64,000 bases of DNA, taken from the NCBI RefSeq assembly GCF_900184945.1, contig NZ_FXYF01000003.1:372001-436000 (forward strand), in the 5' to 3' direction. The stretch's first letter is position 1, and each line of letters begins with the position of its first letter. The notes under the pieces are model-generated. The model did no database searches. It was not told the DNA's origin and was given only the letters and a program-made list of their open reading frames with translations. The stretch comes from Antarctobacter aquimaris (GTDB lineage: Bacteria > Pseudomonadota > Alphaproteobacteria > Rhodobacterales > Rhodobacteraceae). Shown here in pieces: positions 26,425-35,124 of the stretch. A program made the translations under genes and the position numbers.

Positions 26425-27315
26425 ATGATCGACATTCGCGACTTGCGGGGCGTGGTGCCCTACCTGCCGACGCCGCTGACGGCGGCGGGGCAGGTAGACG
26501 AGGCCGCGCTGAAGCGGCTCTGCCGTCACCTGGTGACCGAAGGGGTGCACGGGCTGACCCCGCTGGGATCGACCGGCGAATTCGCCTATCTGGACTTTGC
26601 CGCCAAGGAGCGCGTCGTCGCCACCACGGTCGAGGCGGCGGACGGGCATGTGCCGGTCATCGCCGGGGTTGCCGCCACCACGACGCGCGATGCGGTGGCG
26701 CAGGCCAAGCGCTGGGCGGCACTGGGGGCGGACGGGATCCTGGCGGTGCTGGAGGCCTATTTCCCGATCTCGGATCAGGGGGTCATCGACTATTTCACCG
26801 CCATCGCCGATGCGACCGACGCGCCGGTGACGCTGTATACCAACCCCAATTTCCAGCGCTCGGACCTGACGATGGAGGCGATCGACGCGCTGTCGCATCA
26901 TCCCAACATCCTGTTTCTCAAGGACGCCTCTACCAACACCGGCCGGCTGCTGTCGATCCTGAACCGGACCGAGGGGCGGATCGGCGTGTTTGCCGCCTCG
27001 TCGCACATCACCGTGGCGGTGATGATGATCGGCGGGCGCGGCTGGCTGGCGGGGCCGTCCTGCCTGGTGCCGCGGCAGAGCGTGCGGCTGTTCGACCTGT
27101 GCAGGACGGGGCATTGGGAGCAGGCGATGGCGCTGCAAAGGGACCTCTGGGCGGTGAACCAGGTCTTTGCCCGTTACAACCTGGCGGGCGCGGTCAAGGC
27201 GGGGTTGCGGCTGCAGGGGTTCGATTGCGGCGATCCGGCGCCACCGCAGGCGCGGCTGACGGAGGAGCAGGTGGAGGCGGTGCGGCGGGCGCTGGAGAAG
27301 GTGGGGGCGCTTTAG
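26425..27315 (+). CDS. DapA-family aldolase / dihydrodipicolinate synthase-like protein
   Basis: The 296-residue TIM-barrel protein resembles DapA: 'GLTPLGSTGEFAYLDFAAK', 'VTLYTNPNFQRSDLTM' with the Tyr, and 'NILFLKDASTNTGRLL' with the Schiff-base Lys. The Arg after the Tyr is displaced compared with true DapA (YTNPNFQR versus YNIPGR). Since a canonical dapA exists at 20451-21326, this copy probably acts in another pyruvate-aldolase or keto-acid dehydratase reaction. The ATG 26425 has GAGGAG at 26414-26419. It has no obvious operon partner and is followed by a tandem repeat. Confidence 0.8.
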   Translation: MIDIRDLRGVVPYLPTPLTAAGQVDEAALKRLCRHLVTEGVHGLTPLGSTGEFAYLDFAAKERVVATTVEAADGHVPVIAGVAATTTRDAVAQAKRWAALGADGILAVLEAYFPISDQGVIDYFTAIADATDAPVTLYTNPNFQRSDLTMEAIDALSHHPNILFLKDASTNTGRLLSILNRTEGRIGVFAASSHITVAVMMIGGRGWLAGPSCLVPRQSVRLFDLCRTGHWEQAMALQRDLWAVNQVFARYNLAGAVKAGLRLQGFDCGDPAPPQARLTEEQVEAVRRALEKVGAL

Positions 27316-27317
27316 GC

Positions 27318-27534
27318 GGCATTCGTGCGCCTTCGCGCAGAATTGAGAGTGTTTTCGACCTCAACCGAGTGCCGCGGTCAGGCTTGCTGCGCAACCATGA
27401 CCTTGCGCACCGGCATTCGTGCGCCTTCGCGCAGAATTGAGGAGTTTTATTGACCTCAACCGAGTGCCGCGGTCACGGTTGCTGCGCAACCATGACCCTG
27501 CGCACTGGCATTCGTGCGCCTTCGCGCAGAATGC
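27318..27534 (+). repeat. Tandem ~94-95 bp repeat, 2.3 copies
   Basis: A unit beginning GGCATTCGTGCGCCTTCGCG starts at 27318, again at 27412, and a third partial copy at 27507 ends after about 28 bases. Copies 1 and 2 differ by a few substitutions and short indels (for example GAGAGTGTTTTCGACC versus GAGGAGTTTTATTGACC). The repeat occupies almost all of the convergent gap between the DapA-like gene and the MaoC gene. No hairpin with a T run, no ORF and no known element were recognised. Confidence 0.88.
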
Positions 27535-27535
27535 C

Positions 27536-27979
27536 TTAATCGAACTTCCGGGACGGTGCGAGGACCTTGGCTTCGCCGATCAACACCTTCTTGCCGTCCA
27601 CCGCGCAATGAGTCTCCAATGTGACGCGGCGCTTGGCAAAGTCGATGTCGACCACCTTGACCTCGGCATAGACAACGTCCCCCGGCCGCACCGGGGCGAG
27701 GAATTTCAGCGTCTGGCCCAGGTAGACCGTGCCATGGCCCGGCAGCTGCTCGCCGATCACCGCAGAGATCAGCCCTGCCGTGAGCATCCCGTGGGCGATC
27801 CGCCCCTCGAAGATGGTGTCCTGCGCGTAATCGTCGTCCAGGTGCACCGGGTTCCGGTCGGTCGAGACCTGGGCGAACATCTCGATGTCCTGGTCGGTCA
27901 CCTGTTTGCGCAGGGAACGCACCATGCCCATCTCGATGTCCTCGATGCAGATCGTGCCGCGCGGCAGATTGTCCAACAT
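27536..27979 (-). CDS. MaoC-family (R)-specific enoyl-CoA hydratase-like protein
   Basis: The 147-residue single-hotdog protein carries the hydratase-2 signature: 'STDRNPVHLDDDYAQ' (D-x-N-P-x-H, about residues 38-52) followed by 'GRIAHGMLTAGLIS'. These hold the catalytic Asp-His pair that hydrates 2-enoyl-CoA to the (R)-3-hydroxy form. Similar proteins feed PHA synthesis or take part in other acyl-CoA pathways; the substrate is not evident. ATG 27979 has GGAGG five bases upstream, better than the alternative TTG start further up. Transcribed alone, 103 bases from the HAD gene on the same strand. Confidence 0.88.
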   Translation of the reverse strand: MLDNLPRGTICIEDIEMGMVRSLRKQVTDQDIEMFAQVSTDRNPVHLDDDYAQDTIFEGRIAHGMLTAGLISAVIGEQLPGHGTVYLGQTLKFLAPVRPGDVVYAEVKVVDIDFAKRRVTLETHCAVDGKKVLIGEAKVLAPSRKFD

Positions 27980-28082
27980 CCGGTCCTCCATTGGCAAACC
28001 GTCCGGTAATAAACGCGCAGCCAGCCCGCGCTTTCGGTAATTTTATTACTTTGCGGCCGCAGCAAAATCAAGGAGAATCTGT

Positions 28083-28955
28083 CTAGCGCAGGGTGCCGAT
28101 GGTAAAGCTGGGGTTGATCATTTCCCTTTGGATATAGGCCTCCAGCGCCGCCGGCTCGGGCTGGTGCGTCGTTTTGGTCTCGGCGCGGGCCAGTCCGCCG
28201 CTGATGAACAGGGAATCGATGTCCTCGCCCATGGCGCCGTCGATGTCGGTATGCGCGCCGTCGCCGATCGCCAGGATGCCGGCGTCCGGCACCCCCTTGC
28301 GCAGCTTGGACAGGCGCGCGCGGGCAAGGTCGTAGATCGGCGGGTGCGGCTTGCCGAAATACAGGCTTTCGCCGCCCATCTCGGTGTAGAGCTGCGCCAG
28401 CGCGCCGGCGCACCATTCGCGCCGCTCGCCGCGGTCCACCACGATGTCGGGGTTGGCGCAGAGCAGCTTCAGCCCCTTCGTCTTGGCCAGCAGGAACTGC
28501 GGGCGGTTCACCGAAGGGTCGGCGTGCGGGTCGAAGGGGCCGCAGCAGACGATGCCCTCGGCCTCTTCCAGAGGCACCCGCTGAATGGCGACCGGGTTCT
28601 CGATCAGCTTCAGCGGGTCGAAGAAGGTCAGATCGTAGTCCTGGCCCATGAACCAGACCTTGCTGCCCACCGCGCCGCGGAACATCGCCGCGCGCGCGCT
28701 GTCGCCCGAAGTGGCGATGTCGTCCCAGGCGTCCTGCGGCACGCCGAAACGGTCCAGCTGCTTGGCCACCTCGTGGCGCGAGCGGGGCGCGTTGGTCACC
28801 AGGATCACCGCCCCGCCGCGCTGCCGGTAGCTCTGCAAGGCCTCCACCGCCGAAGGGATGGCGGCAACGCCGTTGTGCACGCAGCCCCAGAGATCGACGA
28901 AAAGCGCCTCGTAGCGGTCGGAGATCTCGGAAAGGCTGTTGATGATCTGGGTCAT
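28083..28955 (-). CDS. HAD superfamily hydrolase, class IIA (NagD-like)
   Basis: A 290-residue phosphatase of the HAD class IIA type. Motif I is 'ALFVDLWGCVHNGV' (D-x-W in place of the usual D-x-D second Asp region, residues about 18-31), motif II 'AVILVTNAPRSRHEV' near 48, and 'YFGKPHPPIYDLARARL' plus 'ILAIGDGAHTDIDGAMGEDI' near 195-235 provide the Lys and the acidic motif IV. This matches the TIGR01459-type proteobacterial subfamily, whose substrates are unknown. Note the Trp where nucleotide phosphatases have a second Asp (DLWGxxH); this is usual in the subfamily. The ATG at 28955 was chosen over a longer frame to 28991. Confidence 0.85.
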   Translation of the reverse strand: MTQIINSLSEISDRYEALFVDLWGCVHNGVAAIPSAVEALQSYRQRGGAVILVTNAPRSRHEVAKQLDRFGVPQDAWDDIATSGDSARAAMFRGAVGSKVWFMGQDYDLTFFDPLKLIENPVAIQRVPLEEAEGIVCCGPFDPHADPSVNRPQFLLAKTKGLKLLCANPDIVVDRGERREWCAGALAQLYTEMGGESLYFGKPHPPIYDLARARLSKLRKGVPDAGILAIGDGAHTDIDGAMGEDIDSLFISGGLARAETKTTHQPEPAALEAYIQREMINPSFTIGTLR

Positions 28956-29037
28956 GGGGCAGGTCCTGTCAGCGGTCACTGCCCCGCTCATCCCACATCG
29001 CGGGGCGGCTGGAAAGCCCTGCGCCCCAACCCAGCCG

Positions 29038-29364
29038 TCAGTGACCGCCGGCGCGCTCGGCGTAGCTGCGGTATTCCTCGGCCTCGGCGCGGGCCTCGCG
29101 CAGCCCGTCCATGGCGGCGGCCAGCTCGGCCTCGGTCTGGGCCAGCTGGTTGGTCAGCTCGGCCTCGCGCTGCTGCAGGTAGGTGATCGCCTGGTCGCGG
29201 GTTTCCTCGGCCTCGTGCAGCTCCTGGCTCATCTTTTCCAGCTGGTCGACGTCGGCCTGGCTGACCCGGCGAAATCGGTGCACCAGCCAGTGCGCGAACC
29301 AGCCCAGCCCGAAGGCCACGAACAGGATGATCGCGGTCGTGACGACGAATTCCGTTCTGTTCAT
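29038..29364 (-). CDS. Short membrane-anchored coiled-coil protein
   Basis: Unrecognised 108-residue protein. Residues about 7-30 form one hydrophobic helix (VVTTAIILFVAFGLGWFAHWLV), followed by HRFRR, so the C-terminus probably faces the cytoplasm. Residues 35-100 are a heptad-rich charged coiled coil (LEKMSQELHEAEETRDQAI and onward). The ATG overlaps the stop of the OmpA/BON gene by four bases (29361-29364), which implies translational coupling and perhaps a shared envelope complex. No enzymatic motif is visible. Confidence 0.8.
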   Translation of the reverse strand: MNRTEFVVTTAIILFVAFGLGWFAHWLVHRFRRVSQADVDQLEKMSQELHEAEETRDQAITYLQQREAELTNQLAQTEAELAAAMDGLREARAEAEEYRSYAERAGGH

Positions 29365-31400
29365 CCCCTGTCCCCTTCGTCCGGGGACGCATCGCCCGCC
29401 GGATCATTTGTTGCCGGGTCCGCCCCGTCCTGATCTGGTCCGATCGAGCCCGGCCGCGCCTTGGGCCGGATCCGATCGGCGCCCTCGGGCAGGGTCACCC
29501 CCGGCTGGGCCGCATCCGGGTCTGCCGTTGCCGCGGGACCTGTCCCCGGGACCGCATCGACCGGCCCCGTGCCTTCTTGGCCTTCTTCCGGCACCGGGCG
29601 CAAGAGCTTGAATTCGATCCGCCGATTCGCCTCGCGGCCGTCCTCGGTGCCGTTGTCGGCGATCGGCTGCGCCTCGCCATAGCCCTTGGCGGTATAGGAT
29701 CCGGTCGGCACCCGCCGCACCCGCAGCGCGTCCAGCACCGCCTGGGCGCGGTCGCGGCTGAGTTCCTCGTTCATGGCCTCGCGGCCCTGGCTGTCGGTGT
29801 GGCCGCCGATTTCCATGGGAATCTCGCCGCATTGCTTCAGCATGTCGGCCAGGTCGTCGAGGATCTTTTCGGCCGAACGGTCGAGCCGGGCCGAGCCGGG
29901 TTCGAACAGGATCTTGCGGGTGCCGATGATCTCGACGATCTTGGCCTCGCATTCCTCGGGCGTGGGCAGGCCGGCGATCGGGTCCAGCGCCTCGACATAG
30001 GTGACGTCCACGTCGAAACTCGCGCGTTCGCCCAGCTTTTCCAGCAGCAGCGTGGCGATCAGCGACGAGGCTTCAATATTGCCGGTCTTGCCGGTGACGG
30101 TGATGGTGTCCGGCGTCACGGTGACGGCGCCATGCGCCAGCATCGACAGCGCCTCCAGCCCGGCCAGCGTGCGCACGCTCCAGTCCTGCGGCAGCCCTTC
30201 GACGATCCGCGCCGCGGTATAGACCGCGTCCGAGCCAAAGCGCGCCTTGGCATAGCTGTCGGCAGTGGTCCGCGCCAGTTCGGACGCCAGCTGGCCGCGC
30301 AGCTGCACGCCGCCTTCGGGGCTGAGCGTGGCGATGAATTCGGGGGTGCCTTCGGGCTTGGCCTCGGGCGGCTTGGGCAGTTCGGCGGTCAGCGAAAAGA
30401 CCTCGGGCAGGGCGACGTCCAGCTCGCCGACGATGCGGTCGAACTTGGCCGGGTTGGTGCCTTCGGGCGCAACCAGCAGGATGTCCGCGTTGGAAAAGGT
30501 CAGCGTGCCGCCGCCCAGCTCGGCCAGCTTGGCGATGGCGATCTCGACCGCGTCGGCCCAGCGCCGCGACGGCACCCCCAGGCCCAGGCGGCACACCGCC
30601 TTGCCCTGAAGCCCGGCGTTGGTCGCGGCGCGCAGGATGCGGTCGCGCGACGCCTCGGTATCGGCCGAACAGGTGTCCAGGCGCGCGCCGTCCTGGTCGA
30701 GGATGAAGCGCAGCGTGAAAGGCGTGATCACCGGCCGCGGCGCCGAGATGTCGAGCGCGAGGCGCAGGTCCTCGGGCTTGCGCCGGATCAGCGCGGTTTC
30801 CAGCCGCGCGCGCGCCTCGGCGCTGTCGGTCATCGCCTTGATGGTGACCAGCCCGGCCTCGACCGAGACCTTGGAGCGGGGCAGGTCGCGCAGCGCGGTG
30901 CCGGCGTAGCGCAGGGCCGAGTCCCAGCCTTCGGGCGGCGGGAAATCCGCCGCCTCCAGCAGGTCGGACACCTCGTCCGCGCCGGCGATGCCGCGGAACC
31001 CTTCGATCAGGGCGGCGCGGTCGGTCGCGGCGGGCACCAGCCCGATCACCGAGATCCCCGCGTCGTTGCGCAGGATCTCGACCGAGAAATGCGGCGGGGC
31101 GATGGCGTCGGGTTCCTCGACCAGCATCTGGTCGAGCACCCGGCTGGCATCGACGACGCGGCCGGCGGCGCTGAGCGCCTTGAACCGGGCGGCTTCGTCC
31201 GGGGCGGTGCCGAACAGGAAGACCTGCAATCCGTTGGTGTCGACCTCGGCCCAGGTCAGGCTGTCGGCGTCCAGTTCGGCCAGCACGGCGGTCTTGGAGG
31301 CGCTCTCGACGACCTGGGCGGAGAAATAGGCGGTCACGAGACACAGTGCGCCTGCCGCCGCAAAGGTGCCGCCGGTGACGATAAGCGAGGAGATACGCAT
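29361..31400 (-). CDS. Envelope OmpA-family protein with BON-like repeats
   Basis: The start is ATG 31400 (MRISSLIVTGGTFAAAGALC); the much longer open frame upstream lies inside ubiA. The 679-residue product has a single N-terminal membrane helix (residues 4-28) that may be uncleaved. A long middle region contains alternating strand-helix units resembling BON domains ('ISVIGLVPAATDRAALIEGF', 'VTVTPDTITVTGKTGNI'). An OmpA C-terminal peptidoglycan-binding domain follows (about 500-600; 'GGHTDSQGREAMNEELSRDR' and 'AKGYGEAQPIADNG'), then an acidic, proline/glycine-rich tail of about 78 residues. The layout recalls mycobacterial ArfA, but homology is not shown. It probably links the inner membrane to the wall, together with the coupled coiled-coil protein. 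Confidence 0.82.
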   Translation of the reverse strand: MRISSLIVTGGTFAAAGALCLVTAYFSAQVVESASKTAVLAELDADSLTWAEVDTNGLQVFLFGTAPDEAARFKALSAAGRVVDASRVLDQMLVEEPDAIAPPHFSVEILRNDAGISVIGLVPAATDRAALIEGFRGIAGADEVSDLLEAADFPPPEGWDSALRYAGTALRDLPRSKVSVEAGLVTIKAMTDSAEARARLETALIRRKPEDLRLALDISAPRPVITPFTLRFILDQDGARLDTCSADTEASRDRILRAATNAGLQGKAVCRLGLGVPSRRWADAVEIAIAKLAELGGGTLTFSNADILLVAPEGTNPAKFDRIVGELDVALPEVFSLTAELPKPPEAKPEGTPEFIATLSPEGGVQLRGQLASELARTTADSYAKARFGSDAVYTAARIVEGLPQDWSVRTLAGLEALSMLAHGAVTVTPDTITVTGKTGNIEASSLIATLLLEKLGERASFDVDVTYVEALDPIAGLPTPEECEAKIVEIIGTRKILFEPGSARLDRSAEKILDDLADMLKQCGEIPMEIGGHTDSQGREAMNEELSRDRAQAVLDALRVRRVPTGSYTAKGYGEAQPIADNGTEDGREANRRIEFKLLRPVPEEGQEGTGPVDAVPGTGPAATADPDAAQPGVTLPEGADRIRPKARPGSIGPDQDGADPATNDPAGDASPDEGDRG

Positions 31401-31459
31401 GGCGCCGGGGTTTCCTGTTAACTTCCAGACCTGATACGCAAGCGGGGCAGGCTGCGCAA

Positions 31460-32425
31460 TCAGACGATCAGGGCGACGGCGAAAAACAGCACGGGCAGCA
31501 GGCCGGCGTCGCGGTTGGAGCGGAACAGTTCGAGCAGTCGGGTGTTGTCGTCCAGTTTCAGCCGCCGCATCTGCCAGACCATGTGCCAGCCCATCGCCCA
31601 GGGACCGGCGATCATCAGGATCAGCGCCAGCGGGGCGCCTTCGGGCGCGGCAAGCACGATGGCGAGGCCCATCAGCGCGACCGAGGCCACCAGGAACCGC
31701 GACAGCCATTTCGGCGTGTCCAAGCCGAACAGGCGGGCGGTGGATTTCACGCCGATCAGCGCGTCGTCCTCCTTGTCCTGGTGGGCATAGATCGTGTCGT
31801 AGAACAGCGTCCAGGCCATGCCCGACAGGTACAGCACCACCGCCGGCCATTCGAGCCGCCCGGAATGCGCCGTCCAGGCCAGCAGCGCGCCCCAGTTGAA
31901 GGCGATCCCCAGGAAGACCTGCGGCCACCAGGTGAACCGTTTGGCAAAGGGGTAGACGGCGACGGGCAGCAGCGCCAGCACGCCGAGCGCGATGGCGGCG
32001 GGCGGAAAGGTGACGAGGATGCAGAAGGCCACCAGGCACTGCACCACCGCCCAGGCCAGCGCCTGTTTCGCCGTGACCTGCCCCGAGGGGATCGGCCGCG
32101 AGGCCGTGCGCGCGACCGAACCGTCAATGTCGCGGTCGGTGATGTCGTTCCAGGTACAACCCGCGCCGCGCATCAGCACCGCGCCGATGCCGCAGCCTGC
32201 AAAGATCCACAGGTCGGACCAGCGCGCCTGCCCGTCGTTCAGCATCGACAGCAGCAGGCCCCACCAGCAGGGCAGCAGCAAAAGCCAGGTGCCGATCGGC
32301 CGGTCCGCCCGGCTGAGCCGGAGGTAGGGCCGCGACCGGGCCGGCGCCCAGCGGTCCACCCAGTTGCCGCGCACGGCGTCCGAGACCTGTCCCGCGGCCT
32401 CTGGTCTCTGATGCGTGCCGGTCAT
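31460..32425 (-). CDS. ubiA: 4-hydroxybenzoate polyprenyltransferase
   Basis: The 321-residue integral membrane prenyltransferase attaches the polyprenyl tail to 4-hydroxybenzoate in ubiquinone synthesis. Two aspartate-rich motifs are visible: 'GAGCTWNDITDRDIDGSVAR' (NDxxDxxxD, about residues 88-107) and 'LFYDTIYAHQDKEDDALIG' (YDxxYxxQDKxDD, about 215-233), which bind prenyl diphosphate through Mg. Between them and after are eight or nine hydrophobic helices. The ATG 32425 lies only 13 bases from the rsmE start on the opposite strand, so the promoters must overlap each other's coding sequence. Confidence 0.94.
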   Translation of the reverse strand: MTGTHQRPEAAGQVSDAVRGNWVDRWAPARSRPYLRLSRADRPIGTWLLLLPCWWGLLLSMLNDGQARWSDLWIFAGCGIGAVLMRGAGCTWNDITDRDIDGSVARTASRPIPSGQVTAKQALAWAVVQCLVAFCILVTFPPAAIALGVLALLPVAVYPFAKRFTWWPQVFLGIAFNWGALLAWTAHSGRLEWPAVVLYLSGMAWTLFYDTIYAHQDKEDDALIGVKSTARLFGLDTPKWLSRFLVASVALMGLAIVLAAPEGAPLALILMIAGPWAMGWHMVWQMRRLKLDDNTRLLELFRSNRDAGLLPVLFFAVALIV

Positions 32426-32437
32426 ATGGTCCCCCTC

Positions 32438-33157
32438 ATGACACCGAAGATCCGTCTCCTTGTAGAGCAGCCGCTGGGACCTGAACAACAGGTGACCCTG
32501 TCGCGGGAGCAGGCGCATTACCTGTTCGGCGTGATGCGGCTGACCGAGGGGGCCGAGGTGGCGCTGTTCAACGGGCGCGACGGCGAATGGCGCGCGCGTG
32601 TCGATGAGGCGGGCAAGCGCGGCGGCATGCTGGCTTGTGTGGAGCAAACCGCGCCTCTGGTCCTGCCGCCGGACCTCTGGCTGCTGTTTGCACCGATCAA
32701 GAAGGCGCGCACCGATTTCATCGTCGAGAAGGCGGTCGAGATGGGCGCGCGGCGCATCCTGCCGGTATCGACCGAGTTCACCAACTCCGAGCGCATCCGC
32801 CAGGACCGCTTGCAGGCCCACGCGGTGGAGGCGGCCGAGCAATGCGGCGCGACCTATGTCCCCGAGGTGGCGGAACTGGCCCGGCTGGACCGGCTGCTGG
32901 CGGACTGGCCCGACGGCCGCCACTTGATGTTCTGCGACGAAGGCCGCGCCGGTCAGCCCGTCCCCCTGCCGGATATCCCCGGCCCCTGGGCCATCCTGAT
33001 CGGCCCCGAGGGCGGGTTTTCCGAGGCGGAGCGCAGCCGCCTGCACGCGCTGCCCTTTGCCCATCCGGTCGCGCTGGGTCCGCGCATCCTGCGCGCCGAC
33101 ACCGCCGCCGTGGCGGCGCTGACGCTGTGGCAATCCATGCTGGGGGACTGGCGATGA
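32438..33157 (+). CDS. rsmE: 16S rRNA (uracil-1498 N3)-methyltransferase
   Basis: A 239-residue SPOUT-class methylase that modifies U1498 in the 30S decoding region. An N-terminal PUA-like part ('LSREQAHYLFGVMRL') is followed by the knotted SAM domain with 'LLFAPIKKARTDFIVEKAVE', 'ILIGPEGGFSEAERSR' (about residues 185-200) and 'ALGPRILRADTAAVAAL'. Start is ATG 32438, or ATG 32426 four codons earlier; neither has a clear ribosome site. The stop overlaps the next gene's ATG (ATGA at 33154-33157). Confidence 0.93.
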   Translation: MTPKIRLLVEQPLGPEQQVTLSREQAHYLFGVMRLTEGAEVALFNGRDGEWRARVDEAGKRGGMLACVEQTAPLVLPPDLWLLFAPIKKARTDFIVEKAVEMGARRILPVSTEFTNSERIRQDRLQAHAVEAAEQCGATYVPEVAELARLDRLLADWPDGRHLMFCDEGRAGQPVPLPDIPGPWAILIGPEGGFSEAERSRLHALPFAHPVALGPRILRADTAAVAALTLWQSMLGDWR

Positions 33158-33678
33158 TCCGCCCCGAGGTCATCGCCATCCTGAAACGCTGGCAGGAGGC
33201 GCTGGCCGGTCTGGCGGTTGTCCTGCTGGGTCTCTACTGGGCCTTCTTCACCGGCGGCGGGCTGTTGCACTGGATCGGTTACGGCGTGTTGGCGCTGGGG
33301 GTTGCCCTTACCGTGACGGGCCTCCAGCGCGGCCGCTTTCGCAGCGCCGAGGACGGCCCCGGCGTGGTGCAGGTGGTCGAACGGCGCATCAGCTATTTCG
33401 GCCCGCTGTCGGGCGGGGTCGTCGACCTGGACACGCTTCAGGCGCTCAGCCTCGATACCGCCTCCGATCCGCCCTGCTGGCTGCTGCTGTCCCCCGAGCG
33501 CAAGGTGCTGGCGATTCCCCTGACGGCGGCCGGAGCGGACCATCTGTTCGACGCCTTTGCCACGCTGCCCGGGCTGCGCACCGAGCACATGCTGCGCCGG
33601 ATGGAAGAGCGGACGCGCGGGCCGGTTGTCATCTGGCGCGCCGAGGCTGTGCGCAAGGCCATCCTTCGGTTGCATTGA
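33154..33678 (+). CDS. Uncharacterised two-helix membrane protein
   Basis: A 174-residue protein that I do not recognise beyond its frequent place after rsmE in Rhodobacterales. Two hydrophobic helices occupy about residues 15-55 (ALAGLAVVLLGLYWAFFTGG and IGYGVLALGVALTVTGL). The rest is a soluble PH-like beta domain with 'VVQVVERRISYFGPLSGG' and 'CWLLLSPERKVLAIPL', resembling membrane-anchored bPH folds. It overlaps rsmE by four bases and is followed 61 bases later by gshA, so the three may be co-transcribed. Confidence 0.8.
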   Translation: MIRPEVIAILKRWQEALAGLAVVLLGLYWAFFTGGGLLHWIGYGVLALGVALTVTGLQRGRFRSAEDGPGVVQVVERRISYFGPLSGGVVDLDTLQALSLDTASDPPCWLLLSPERKVLAIPLTAAGADHLFDAFATLPGLRTEHMLRRMEERTRGPVVIWRAEAVRKAILRLH

Positions 33679-33739
33679 CAGTCTGCGCGAATGGCGACAA
33701 CAGGGTAGGCCAAGGCGGCGACCAGACCCGGAGAACCAC

Positions 33740-35110
33740 ATGTCCATTCCCCAATCCGGCGGCGGGCCGATTGAATCCCACGAGCAACTGGCCGAATACA
33801 TCGCCTCGGGCTGCAAGCCCAAGGACGACTGGCGCATCGGCACCGAGCACGAGAAGTTCGGTTACTGCAAGGATACGCTCAACCCGCTGCCCTACGACGG
33901 ACCGCGTTCGATCCGCGCGGTGCTGGAGGGGCTGCGCGACCGCCACGGCTGGCAGGAGGTGTCCGAGCGCGGGCACATCATCGGCCTGACCAAGGACGGC
34001 GCCAACGTGTCGCTGGAACCGGGCGGGGCGCTGGAACTGTCGGGCGCGCCGCTGGAGACCATCCACCAGACCTGCGACGAGGTGAACGAACACCTGCGCG
34101 AGGTGAAGGACATCGCCGACGAGATCGGTGTCGGCTTTATCGGGCTGGGGGCCGCGCCGATCTGGACGCACGACCAGATGCCGCTGATGCCCAAGGGCCG
34201 GTACAAGCTGATGGACGCCTACATGGACAAGGTGGGCACCACGGGCAAGCAGATGATGCGGCGGACCTGCACCGTGCAGGTGAACCTGGATTATGCCTCC
34301 GAGGCGGACATGGTGCAGAAGCTGCGCGTGGCGCTGGCGCTGTCGCCCGTGGCCACCGCGCTGTTCGCCAATTCGCCGTTCTTCGAGGGCAAGCCGGCGG
34401 GCGTGAAATCCAAGCGGATGCAGATCTGGGAAACGCTGGACGCCTCGCGCACCGGGATGCTGCCCTTCGTCTTTGAAGAAGGGTTCGGGTTCGAGCGCTG
34501 GGTGCAGTACGCGCTGGATGTGCCGATGTACTTTGTCTACCGCGACGGCCGCTACATAGACGCGCTGGGCATGTCGTTCCGCGATTTCATGGCGGGCAAG
34601 CTGCCCGCGCTGCCGGGCGAGATCCCGACGCTGTCGGACTGGGCGGATCACCTGACCACCGCCTTTCCCGATGCCCGGGTGAAGAAATACATCGAGATGC
34701 GCGGCGCGGACGGCGGGCCGTGGCGGCGGCTCTGCGCCCTGCCGGGGCTCTGGGTCGGGCTGATGTACGACCAGGGCGCGCTGGACGCGGCCTGGGACCT
34801 GGCCAAGGATTGGGACGCCGAGACCCGCGAGGCGCTGCGCCTGGCGGCCACGCGCGAGGGTCTTCAGGCCCGGGTCAACGGCATCGACATGCATGACCTC
34901 GCGCGGCAGGTGGTCGAGATCGCCGATGCCGGGCTGCGGGCGCGCGCGCGCCCGGGTGCGGGGGGGCTGGTGCCGGACGAGACGCATTTCCTGAACGCGC
35001 TCAAGGAAAGCGTCGAGTCGGGCAAGACGCCCGCGGACGAACTGCTGGAACACTACCACGGCGACTGGAACGGCGACCTGACAAGGATCTACGCGCAGTA
35101 TTCCTACTGA
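33740..35110 (+). CDS. gshA: Glutamate-cysteine ligase, plant/alphaproteobacterial type
   Basis: This 456-residue enzyme makes gamma-glutamylcysteine, the first and limiting step of glutathione synthesis. Recognisable segments: 'DDWRIGTEHEKFGYC' (residues about 28-42, metal/substrate Glu), 'VSLEPGGALELSGAPLETIH', 'MRRTCTVQVNLDY' and 'WVQYALDVPMYFVYRDGRY'. These are characteristic of the GCS2/plant-type family rather than E. coli GshA. ATG 33740 has GGAG at 33730-33733. It converges with a gamma-glutamyltransferase gene, so glutathione synthesis and breakdown genes lie side by side. Confidence 0.94.
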   Translation: MSIPQSGGGPIESHEQLAEYIASGCKPKDDWRIGTEHEKFGYCKDTLNPLPYDGPRSIRAVLEGLRDRHGWQEVSERGHIIGLTKDGANVSLEPGGALELSGAPLETIHQTCDEVNEHLREVKDIADEIGVGFIGLGAAPIWTHDQMPLMPKGRYKLMDAYMDKVGTTGKQMMRRTCTVQVNLDYASEADMVQKLRVALALSPVATALFANSPFFEGKPAGVKSKRMQIWETLDASRTGMLPFVFEEGFGFERWVQYALDVPMYFVYRDGRYIDALGMSFRDFMAGKLPALPGEIPTLSDWADHLTTAFPDARVKKYIEMRGADGGPWRRLCALPGLWVGLMYDQGALDAAWDLAKDWDAETREALRLAATREGLQARVNGIDMHDLARQVVEIADAGLRARARPGAGGLVPDETHFLNALKESVESGKTPADELLEHYHGDWNGDLTRIYAQYSY

Positions 35111-35124
35111 CGTTCGGACTGGGA

